This document shows positions 55,220 through 64,000 of a stretch of DNA of 64,000 nucleotides, piece after piece. Numbering within the stretch: position 1 is the stretch's first letter; every line of letters starts with the position of its first letter. The notes beneath the pieces were generated by a model. That model made no database searches. It had not been told where the DNA came from and saw only the letters and a program-made list of their open reading frames with translations. The translations under genes were made by a program, and so were the position numbers. The stretch comes from Nannochloropsis salina CCMP1776 (lineage: Eukaryota; Sar; Eustigmatophyceae; Eustigmatales; Monodopsidaceae): positions 106,042-170,041 of the forward strand of contig SDOX01000036.1 in NCBI GenBank assembly GCA_004565275.1, in the 5' to 3' direction.

Positions 55220-56150
55220 CCTACCTACCTTCCAGACGCGTGTGCCCCTCAGAGGCCCGCTTTCCTCCTGCACGGCCAGGATGTTTTCCCCGCCCTTGTC
55301 CAGTACAAAGGCACCCACCCCTACCTGCAGAGGAAGAGGAAGGGAGAGTGGGAGGGACGGGGGGAGTGGGATGGGATAGCATCAAGACGACTGAAAGGTC
55401 GCATCGAGCCTTTCTAACAGCATGCACCGCACTCAAGCACAAGTCCCACACTTTTAGATCCCTCCCTCTGCCCCGCCCTCCCTCCCTACCTGGTGTGTGG
55501 GCCCGTGCGGCAAATTGCATTGCTTCCCCTCCTCCAGCCAGTGGGTTATCATCACGTAGTCCTACTCGGCGTGATGATAGACAAACCCCGAGCTTGCCGC
55601 CACGGGCACATGGGATGCAAGGACCAAGGGCAGCTTCACCCAGATGCGCGTCGATGCTGGAGACGCCAGGCTGATAGGGTGGGAGAGGGAAAGAGGGAGA
55701 GAAGTGAGACAGGTAGCTCTACAGAGAGGGAGAAACATGCACGCAAGAGTTTTAAAAATGGAATGGGAAATGGGAGGGGTGGTGAAAGCGAAGGCAAAGT
55801 GGCGATCAGGACGGAGAACAGGGAGACAGAGCTTCAGGCGGGGGCAAAAATGAGACGTCGATGTGGAGAGTCTGCTCAATCAAAGCCAGGAAGCAAAGCA
55901 ATGGCTCTACGCAAGCAGCGCGCGCGTAGGAATCTAGCTCTCGCTCCACATGTGACCGCGTTCGATGAACGCATTCCAGGCATGCCCTCCCGACCTTAGT
56001 CCTTCTCAGTATACCTTCCCGGAGGGCCATACGCACCCGCCAATGATTCCGTCAAATGCTGTGCAAAGATACATGGGTCCTTCGGTAGTTGCTGAGGATC
56101 AATGATTATGCCATCGTAAGGATCGGGTGTATGAGGTAGGGGGACCGGAG
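55220..56150 (-). pseudogene. Nudix hydrolase (NUDT6-like) relic without Nudix box
   Basis: On the minus strand, in gene order: PDPYDGIIIDPQQLPKDP, FAQHLTESLAGAYGPPG (about 56127-56010); RIWVKLPLVLASHVPVAASS then GFVYHHAE, an in-frame TAG, and DYVMITHWLEEGKQCNLPHG (about 55660-55495); and VGVGAFVLDKGGENILAVQ, SGPLRGTRVWK (about 55320-55223) between good acceptor and donor sites. These match the N-terminal part and start of the catalytic domain of plant and animal NUDT6-type Nudix proteins. The following exon, which should contain the Nudix box (GxxxxxExxREUxEE), is not present downstream. Together with the stop this makes it a pseudogene. Confidence 0.8.
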
Positions 56151-57231
56151 AAGGCAAGGAGGAAGCTGTTGGAGGGGAGGGGAGGGAGGAGGAAGCAGGC
56201 AGACGAATTTGGCGGCTTTGAGTTGAAACGCGTATCGGATGGGAAGCACGAAGGGTAGAAAGCTCAAGAGCGCGTTGAACAAAGGGGAGTAACCCGAAGG
56301 CAGAAATGGAAGTTGGGCGGGACCATATGGTGCTGAGTAAAAATATGGAACTAATCCGCGAAAGTCGAAGAGGAAAGCCGTGATTGAGATATGATCTTCT
56401 GTCAGGCCAAGGGCGTCCGAGTCAATTACGTTGGAATCTTTACGCTGTGCACGTGCATGGTATGAAGGGGGGGAGGTAGAGGCATAAAGTGTCTACGTGT
56501 CGTGATGTTCCAGTTGGCGAGTTCGATAATCTTCGAAAGAGGGAGGTACCCCCCCCGAATGAAACCACTCCCCACTGCGGCGTCGCGCACCTTGCAAAGG
56601 ACACCCCCCTTGCTTTCAGCTATAATTTTGAACCACAGAGGGCGCAAAAGAAGGCGCCTGGAACAGTTGGGGGAGCAGCAGCCTCGTCTGGTCCTCAAGC
56701 ACAAAGTTCACGTGCCATACGAGCAAGGAAACTATAGACACGTGCGCTAAATCCCGCCTTAGGATATTTTTCTATGTTTCTCGAGTGTACACGCGGATAC
56801 AGGGGTAGCGGGGAGTGTTTGGTCATCTAAGAGGTGTTGAATCAGTGGATTATATGTCAGGAGGGGAGGTCGATCCGCGAGGTAGTACCATAAACTCTTA
56901 ATGAATATGGTAATATGGCCACACACCAAGCCATACCAGCCTCACCGCCCCATTCTGTTCTTACACATTAGACCATATAGACCTTACTGCGTGCCCCGGG
57001 CTCGTTGGTCCTGTCTCATGGCAGGTTCACCTGAAAAGGGGCCGTCAGACCACTCTGATACCCGCCCCAACTCGGGCAGCAACCTCAGCCACGGGGAGAA
57101 CTCCGCTGATATTGAGGCAACACGCGAATACCTTAGGCGTGATATGAAGAACATCGGGGATTAGTCCTTGTGGTTTGATGTGCGCGTGGTGGAGTGTTTA
57201 TTTACGGCGGTTTTTGATCCATACCACACAG
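56151..57231. other. Subtelomeric DNA without supported gene
   Basis: About 1.1 kb. The part next to 56150 may hold the N-terminal region and promoter of the Nudix relic. A short frame at 57019-57164 (MAGSPEKGPSDHSD to RDMKNIGD) lies just before the sugar-porter relic and could be its first exon. Confidence 0.4.
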
Positions 57232-60200
57232 AATGTGCGGGTTTCTGACGCAGATACCCACCGAGAGTACCCTGTGAAACGCTTCGTGTACGTCATTGCC
57301 AATATGACTGCGTTGTCGGGCCTTCTCTTTGGCTACGACATTGATGGGAGGAAAGAAACGGGGTAGGGGGGGGTATCGGCAGTCACGTGGTGGAAGATAG
57401 TTGAAGGTAAGGCTATCCACGGTCTTCTTCATCTTCATCTAAGCAATATCACTCCCGCCTCGCATTCACGCCTCGACCCTTCCCATTCAGGAGGCTCCGG
57501 AGGCATCTTCGAAATGGCGGGCTTCAGACGGCTTTCCGGTTGGCCGGCCTTGGGCGACAAGTCAGACCTGGCCTGGGTGGCTAACCAGTAAGGTATGGGA
57601 ATAGAAAGTCTTCTCTGGATACTAGGGTTGTCGTGCAGAGAGAGAGAAGGGGGGGGTTGACACGGATGGTAGATCTCTGAGATGGAAGGGGAATGGTAAC
57701 CTTTGGTCCGAGGAAGAAAAGGAGGAAGGACCCGATGAGGAGAAAAGGAGGAGCTTGAGGAGGAGGAAATGTATGCAAGGGAGGGCTTGGGATAGCCCGG
57801 GACAGACAGATGTGTGCGATGGCAAGGCAGGCACGAGAATGCGGCCTCGACACTAGGCTTGGTTGCGGAGGAACAGAGTGTGGGCAGAAAGTACGATGGC
57901 CGAGCACGCGTACAGGCGAAAGGTAGAGAGCTTCGACCGGACAATCAGATGAGGAGAGAACTCGCGGTCGATGGGAGACACTTCCTCGCGGTCCACATCA
58001 TCCCGAACCACACTTTCCAGCTAATTCTTGCCTCCCTCTTCCTTGTCCCTCCTCGGTACTTCCTTCCCTCAGGCTGGATCACCGCCATCTTCTCCCTGCG
58101 CAGCATCGTCGGCTCGCTCCCCTCGGGCATCCTTACCGACTTCGTGGGTCGAAAACGCTGCATCGTATTCCTGTCCTTCGTCTTCACCGTCGACGCCGTC
58201 ATCCAGCTTGTCCCCAGCGCTACCAGATGCTCCTGGCCGGCCATTTAGGCTCGGGCGGCGGCACGGGAGAGAAAGGCGGCGGCACGGGAGAGAACGGCGG
58301 CGGTCAGGAGGGGCTTCTCCCTCCTTCTCATACTCCTGATGGTAGGGAGGGGTCCTCACGGCCTGCTCTGTCAAGTTGTGTAGGGCAGCGGTTTGCTGGC
58401 TGCCTTTCCCTCCCCTCTTTTGTCTCCTTTGGTGCAATTGACGGCTCTGGGCATCTTCATCGTCTCCACTGAGATACACATCGCTTTCTGCCTCGCTTTG
58501 TTCGGGTTAGGTTTAGGGGTACCCGTCCTTATCAATCCCCATACAGCAGCCACTATGTAACTCTCCTTGTTCTTGTCTCTCCCTCGATACCTCTTCTTCC
58601 AACCTCACATTCACCGACACGGACCAACGATTCCCTTTCTTCTCTCTCCTTTCTGTACGTGCCACACTCAACCTTAGCTTCGTCTCCCTGAGTCGCCCCG
58701 CTGGCTGGCGGCGCAAGGTAAACATGAGGCGGCCAAGGCTTCCTTAGGTGGGATCCGACAAGAAGAAGAAGTGGAGGGCGAGCTCGCTGGCATGGAGGCG
58801 GCTGTGGAGGTAGGGGAGGTCCTGGATGGGAGCGGGTTCGAGGGCCATTAGGGGTTGGGGGAGGGTGGCCAATTGACGAGGCTGAGAAATAGAAGGGATA
58901 AGGGCATATCCTTACCATAACAGGATGGTGGGTGAGAGATCTGGATCGAGGGTGAGAAGGAGGGTTGCGACCGACGGAAAGACGGTGCCCGTGTGTGTGA
59001 TGGGACCGCCTAGCCAAGTATCGAGAACCACCTCCATGACTAAAGTCCTCCTGCACTCGCTTCCTACGCGTGTCCCTCCCTCAGCCGGAGGCACAGATGG
59101 AAAAGGGCGCCTGGAAGGACTTGGTCTCGCCCGTGGACTTCATATTGTACAGGACCATGCTGGGCTTCGGGGTGCAGCTGTTGGAGCAGTTCTCCGGCAT
59201 CAATGCGGTAGGTTTCATCCCATTGACGGAGGGGAACACGTGAAGGGTAGATGGATGTGAGGGAAGGGATGGATTTTGTGGTTAGACGCGGAAAGGCGCA
59301 CAAGGACAGCAAGCAGATGTAGGAGAGAAAGCGAGGCGAGTAGGGCCGGAGAGGGATTTGGAGAAGAATGGTGAGAGGGTCTGGCACGTCAGGTCGGTGT
59401 CACAACTCGTGCGAGAGAGCGGTCCCCGTATAGCTGCCTTGGTATGGCGTCCACATCAGCATGATCGCCTTACCGAACAGAGGGACAATCACGGCGTCAA
59501 CGCTTACTGGGGAGAGGAGATGTGAGGCCTACTCCTGGGTGTACGTGGCCTTGCCTTTTGCAATGGCGCGCTTCCTTCGTCTATTCTGACCCACCGATCC
59601 TTTCCTTGATCACACTTCTTCATTTCCTAGCGCGTATCTCCTTTTTCTCTCCCACATCCTCTCCTCTCGAGGATATTTGATTTTGACCGTCTACTTACAT
59701 ACATCTTCCCCTCTCCCTCTCTCTTTTTTCATTGTCATTAGCCCTTTTTGCGCCCTTCACCTTCGCTGCCTCCGACTACCAGAACGTTAAGCGCCTCGCT
59801 GGCGTCATCATTGCTTGCACTGCTCTCTGTACGTCATGGAACTTCGCCTACTCGGTAAGACAGTCTGTTCTCAGCCTCTCCTTCCTCGCTGCAATTTGGT
59901 CTGCCCTTCAAGGTCCTTCCTCTGATCCCCCTCCACAAGCCCCTCTCCTTCATTGATTACGCTTCTTTGAAGCTTTGCCTTATCTCCGCTTCCAGCACAC
60001 ACCCATTATTTTGTTCAATCTTGAAGTGCAGCCCCACTTACCGCTGTCTTATTTGATTCCCTCTAATCTATGAATAGTGGGGACCACTAGCGTGGGTCGT
60101 CTAGGCAGAGATCTTCCCCCAGCGCTTTCGGGGCAAATGCATGACGCTCACCACGCTTGCCAACTGGCTGACGAACTTCTGCATTGCAAAAGCCGTGCCT

Positions 60201-60640
60201 GTAATGATGCTCCTGGAAAAGTGAGTAGTCGTCAACCAAAAGATTTCTAATTCAATTGCTCTCCATTGGGTCTGAAATATGCTAAAAGAGACCTCCGACC
60301 TTGGGCTGGGGCTATAGATATGACTACGGAACCAGAGGTAAGAGCAAGAACAGTGATGTAAGAAAAATACTGTCAACGTATGAGCCGCTAGCTTTAGCTT
60401 AATACTTTCCTCCCTCCCTTCCAACTCGCTCCCTTGCTTGCTCAGTCCCTTTCTCTTACTTTTCGTCATTGCCGTTCTCCGTCTAACGAACCAATGATGT
60501 TCCCCCGGTCATTCTTCATCGTTCGTCACCACATCGCATAATGCTGGGAAACACTGGACGCCGTGGCTGAGAACCAACGGGCCCGATTGCTCTGGTTGTT
60601 CCAGTTTGCATCCCTCATGGTTAGTATCATGGCAATTACA
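57232..60640 (+). pseudogene. Decayed sugar-porter (MFS) gene, copy 2
   Basis: Exon-like pieces lie in order: KRFVYVIANMTALSGLLFGYDI (57277-57342, TM1), GGIFEMAGFRRLSG (57500-57541), WITAIFSLRSIVGSLPSGIL, TDFVGRKRCIVFLSF (58075-58185), LTALGIFIVSTEIHI (58440-58485), the central loop (58730-58800), QMEKGAWKDLVSPVDFILYR and LGFGVQLLEQFSGINA (59094-59208), APFTFAASDYQNVKRLAGVI (59752-59811), and AEIFPQRFRGKCMTLTTLAN, WLTNFCIAKAVPV (60109-60207). There is an in-frame TAG directly before AEIFPQRF, the TM3-5 part is deleted, and the first exon has no proper donor. It is clearly a eukaryotic sugar porter, and clearly broken. Confidence 0.85.
58623..58798 (+). repeat. 176-bp block identical to 52484-52659
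   Basis: Second member of the identical pair, within sugar-porter copy 2. Confidence 0.85.
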
Positions 60641-61268
60641 ATGGAGCTCCATGTCAGAAGACCCCCAGTACAGAAAAAATGCACGGAAAGAATCCTTTGT
60701 CAGGGATCACGGAACCTATGTGATAGCGTATGCGACGCTATGGGTTGATTGACAGCCACAGATATCCTGCCAAATAAGCTTTGTAAGAGCTTTTGATCGT
60801 GATCTTCCATAGTTTTTGAGAAGTATTTTAGCGTGTTGGGCAACAATAAATTGATAAAGCCAGAATAATGAGTGCGCTACTTTCCTTCGATGAGGGCTCT
60901 TTCAACAGTAAATGAGGCCAGAAGATGAAGACGTCTTCGCACCCTCTGTCAGGAATACTATATCCCTCAGACAGCATATTCATGGCTGCTTTCATTCCAT
61001 TGTGCTCTGCTCTTTCCATTCGAACAGTACGCGCACAGCGCAGGCAGGTGGACACCAAGCCCCAGCCACGTATTGAAACGGCCAACTCGTTAACGGTCGT
61101 GTGTTGTCTCACGACATGAAAATTCTGCGCAAGGATCATAAATGCATGGGACATAACTTAAGATTGTTGCCTGAGCCAGTACTGTCTTGTCAGGTGAATA
61201 ACAGTAAGAGTAATCCTTGTACGTGAATGTACTGCAATAAGTTAGAGGAGGATTTACACGTACGCTAG
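60641..61268. other. Subtelomeric DNA without supported gene
   Basis: About 630 bases, no coding signal recognised. Confidence 0.45.
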
Positions 61269-61645
61269 TCTTCATATGCCCAAGCTGTCGTACTAAACAG
61301 ACAATGGGCGTTCTTTCTTGAAACGAGCATGTGCCCCGCGCCTTTCCTCGAAAGGAACGGGGGCTTTTCTTGTACAACAATGCTCGTGGACTGCGAATGC
61401 ATTCTTTTCTCGCATGTTTGCCAATGGAACTGCAATTCATCATTTGAGGATTCTCTAATACGCACCCACATGGTAATGGATTCTCCTTGATTTTCATTTG
61501 CCTAAGCTGTCACCTTAAAACCGGCATGGGTCTATTTTGAAACGACCACATGGCAGGTGCCTATCCTTCGAAGGATGGGAGCTTCCCTTGTGGAAAAATG
61601 TTTCTGTACTGCTGATGCATCAATTGCATCCCACATTGTCTGTTG
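61269..61645 (+). repeat. Degenerate tandem duplication, period about 225 bp
   Basis: The segment from about 61271 (TTCATATGCCCAAGCTGTC) to 61400 resembles that from about 61494 (TTCATTTGCCTAAGCTGTC) to 61622. Shared landmarks are TTGAAACGA, CTTTCCTCGAAAGGA versus TATCCTTCGAAGGATG, and a final CTG(A/C)TGCAT-like end. No coding sense was seen. It lies just upstream of the telomere-proximal gene. Confidence 0.6.
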
Positions 61646-61936
61646 AGGTCTGGCCACGAGGTCGCAGCAAAAGCACCTTGGTTTTGTGGCACGCGAAAGA
61701 GATCTTGGCCTGAATCCCGTGAACATGAGCGGAACCAAGGGATACAGTCATTCTTACCATGGTTTAGTCATCTATCAGATCTACAAAGTCTCAATGAGAT
61801 ATTGCAGATAGCTGTATATCGTTTGATGTACGTATATTGGACTGATGTTTGCACATTTTCTTCAGGTCGACCTGTCCTAAGCTTCCCAACCAGTCCGTAC
61901 GCGTCCATATTCAAGCTTAAATCCACGCATCCAAAA

Positions 61937-63771
61937 ATGAAAGATATCTCTTGTATTTTCCTCGTCGCTCTCCTGGGCTTTGGAAGCATTCTCACCACCA
62001 TCTCTCAAGAGTGCCCGCGGCTTTCTCTAACGGCTAATGTCAGGCCAAATCGTCGACGTGGGATCGTGGCCGGCAAGGGAAAGGCTAGGATCACCGTCAC
62101 GCTGAAGAGCAAAGATCCCGTTGAGAATCTGGACTTCCAATTGACTCTCCCCAATGGCTTGTCGGTAGAGAGAACAGCAATGCGTCCGTCTTCAAAGCCC
62201 TATACTCCGCCGCAAATTGTTGAGGATGCGGATGGAGTGACAGCTATTTCCTGGCAGGGTCTCGCTTTCACCAAACGCAAGGGGGGCAAACGCCGCTTTC
62301 GCGTCAAGGTGAAGGCCGACCAGTGTGCCCCTGAGACGCTCGTGGTGAACGCTCTCGCTTACCTAATGAATGCTACAGACACCTCGTGCAGAACGCCGCT
62401 GGCCAACCCCGCCATCGTAAAAGTGCGATACTTGAAACGCAACAAAGACGCGACGTGCGCGCCCACTCCAGCTCCTACTGTCAACCCCACGCAGCCTTTT
62501 GTGCTCCTTGGTGAGGGCCTGCGGTTCTCCCAAGGGGAGCGACTGGCCCCCTTCGAGGACCGTCGTCTTTCGCTGCACACTGGAATCAATAGGTATGAAG
62601 GCATCATCGCCCGCTACCATCCTGAAGATCGACAGCTGCAATCGATCAACACCCCGGAGGCTTGCTATGAATACTGCTCGCTAAACGGGGGCGAGGAAGT
62701 ACCATTCCTCTTCAGCTGGAATACCGTGACCAGCCAGTGCTTCTGCTGCGCCGGGGTGTGCACACCCCTCATCGTCGATCCTGATTACAACGTGTACGAA
62801 GCGCTCTTACCCAGAACGCTTCCTCCGACCTCCATCCCTACTGCAACAGCGCCTCCAACGGCTCCCCCAACGCCGACACCTACAGCATCGCCTACTCCAG
62901 GACCGACTCGTACCCCTACCCAAGCACCCTCAACGACTCCAACGGCTCCCCCAACGCCGACACCTACAGCACCGCCTACTCCAGTACCGACTCGTATCCC
63001 TACCCAAGCACCCTCAACGACTCCAACGGCTCCCCCAACGCCGACACCTACAGCATCGCCTACTCCAGGACCGACTCGTACCCCTACTCAAGCACCCTCA
63101 CGACTCCAACGGCTCCCCCAACACCAACACCTACAGCATCGCCTACTCCAGGACCGACTCGTACCCCTACTCAAGCACCCTCAACGACTCCAACGGCTCC
63201 CCCAACACCGACACCTACAGCATCGCCTACTCCAGGACCGACTCGTACCCCTACTCAAGCACCCTCAACGACTCCAACGGCTCCCCCAACACCGACACCT
63301 ACAGCACCGCCTACTCCAGGACCGACTCGTACCCCTACTCAAGCACCCTCAACGACTCCAACGGCTCGCCCAACACCGACACCTACAGCATCGCCTACTC
63401 CAGGACCGACTCGTACCCCTACCCAAGCACCCTCAACGACTCCAACGGCTCCCCCAACGAGCAATTTCAGTCTTGTGGACAGTCTTACACTTGACGACGG
63501 TGAAAACCTCCTGTTCACTTCGGTTGTGAGCGGGGACTTTGCGTATTTCGGGTGAGGAAAAGATCAGAAGGGACACGCAGCATCGTAGGATTTGATGCGA
63601 TCTGAGTCGCTGAAATGCTTCGCTCTATTTTCCCTGCAGGAGTAACACATCCCCTGGCATAGTGGTGAAGGTGAATCTGACCGACTTCACACAAGTGGAC
63701 AGCCTTCCACTTGGGAATGGCGAGGACAACCTACTCACTTCGGTAGTGAGCGGGGAGTATGCGTATTTCGG
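61937..63771 (+). CDS. Secreted Pro/Thr-repeat protein, cut off by the telomere
   Basis: The ATG at 61937 gives a signal peptide (CIFLVALLGFGSILTTIS) and a beta-rich domain with paired Cys (about residues 25-175). A second Cys-rich segment follows (EACYEYCSLNGGEEV, SQCFCCAGVC, WSC-like). From about 62840 to 63455 come about seven 84-bp (28-residue) Pro/Thr repeats (TPTAPPTPTPTASPTPGPTR, then TPTQAPST). After these, DSLTLDDGENLLFTSVVSGD ends exon 1 at 63551, and exon 2 (63640-63771, 44 codons) repeats the same propeller-like unit. One A is missing after 63100 relative to the other repeats, which shifts the frame; the later exons are in the frame that the extra base would give. The gene has no 3' end: intron 2 runs into the telomere. 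Probably a cell-wall or surface protein. Confidence 0.75.
62840..63455 (+). repeat. 84-bp tandem repeats coding Pro/Thr-rich units
   Basis: About seven near-identical 84-bp units, 28 codons each. Variation is small (GCCGACACC/ACCGACACC, CCCAAGCA/CTCAAGCA), which suggests recent expansion or homogenisation. One unit boundary at 63100/63101 lacks one base. Confidence 0.92.
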
Positions 63772-63830
63772 GTAAGGAAAAAATCAGGAGGGACACGCAG
63801 CTTCGTAGGATTTAATGCGATCTGAGTCTG

Positions 63831-64000
63831 TTAGGGTTAGGGTTAGGGTTAGGGTTAGGGTTAGGGTTAGGGTTAGGGTTAGGGTTAGGGTTAGGGTTAG
63901 GGTTAGGGTTAGGGTTAGGGTTAGGGTTAGGGTTAGGGTTAGGGTTAGGGTTAGGGTTAGGGTTAGGGTTAGGGTTAGGGTTAGGGTTAGGGTTAGGGTT
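63831..64000 (+). repeat. Telomere, TTAGGG array
   Basis: Twenty-eight perfect TTAGGG units reach the window end. The G-rich strand runs 5' to 3' toward the right, as at a true chromosome end. The array begins directly after intronic sequence of the last gene (GATCTGAGTCTG). Confidence 0.98.

Noticed and set aside
58503-58520. Telomere-like GGGTTAGGTTTAGGGG
   Set aside because: It codes FGLGLGV inside a transmembrane exon of the sugar-porter relic, so the likeness is explained by coding sequence.
48838-61268. Retroelement or transposon as the cause of the subtelomeric repeats
   Set aside because: No reverse transcriptase, integrase, transposase, terminal repeats or target-site duplications were recognised; the repeats are host-gene pieces.
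62840-63455. CRISPR-like array
   Set aside because: The 84-bp units are contiguous without unique spacers and code a Pro/Thr repeat in a eukaryotic gene.

Overview
This window is nuclear DNA of a photosynthetic stramenopile, most likely a eustigmatophyte of the Nannochloropsis/Microchloropsis type. Three things support this. Many genes are split by short introns rich in CCCT on the sense strand. Several products carry a signal peptide followed by an Ala-Phe type cleavage motif, the bipartite presequence of heterokont secondary plastids. The right end is a TTAGGG telomere. The genus is inferred from these traits, not proven.

Bases 1-48,850 are gene-dense and look euchromatic. In order: the 3' part of a C2-domain gene (+); HMCES/SRAP abasic-site protein (-); red chlorophyll catabolite reductase-like (+); plastid ribosomal protein bL17 (-); plastid SRP54 whose GTPase core is missing (-); a PTPS-III-type pterin synthase (+); an omega-like GST (-); a serine beta-lactamase-like protein (+); NO66-type JmjC oxygenase (-); Ap4A phosphorylase (+); a Lys-rich unknown (-); a 749-residue unknown membrane/coiled-coil protein (-); a plastid fibrillin (-); a plastid NAD(P)-binding protein (+); an MFS transporter (-); a TLC-domain protein (+); a pepsin-like aspartic protease (+); a copy of a local coiled-coil family (-); a tail-anchored unknown (-); a LamG/Sel1-repeat membrane protein (+); and a Golgi-type sulfotransferase (-). 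Splice sites were read by eye and checked by phase. Five of the genes serve the plastid (bL17, cpSRP54, RCCR, fibrillin, SDR).

Bases about 48,850-64,000 are subtelomeric: gene-poor and full of broken or duplicated pieces. They hold two decayed copies of one sugar-porter gene that share a 176-bp identical block, an inverted pair of the coiled-coil family around a 20-bp perfect stem, a Nudix gene that has lost its Nudix box, an interstitial TTAGGG remnant and a degenerate tandem repeat. The last gene is a secreted Pro/Thr-repeat protein whose second visible intron runs directly into the terminal telomere array, so the chromosome end seems to have formed inside a gene.

No tRNA, rRNA, CRISPR array, retroelement or DNA transposon was recognised. 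No clear new multi-gene system was found. The most notable signals are the cpSRP54 exon loss at a GGGA-repeat intron, the telomere-truncated gene, and the subtelomeric coiled-coil/palindrome family.
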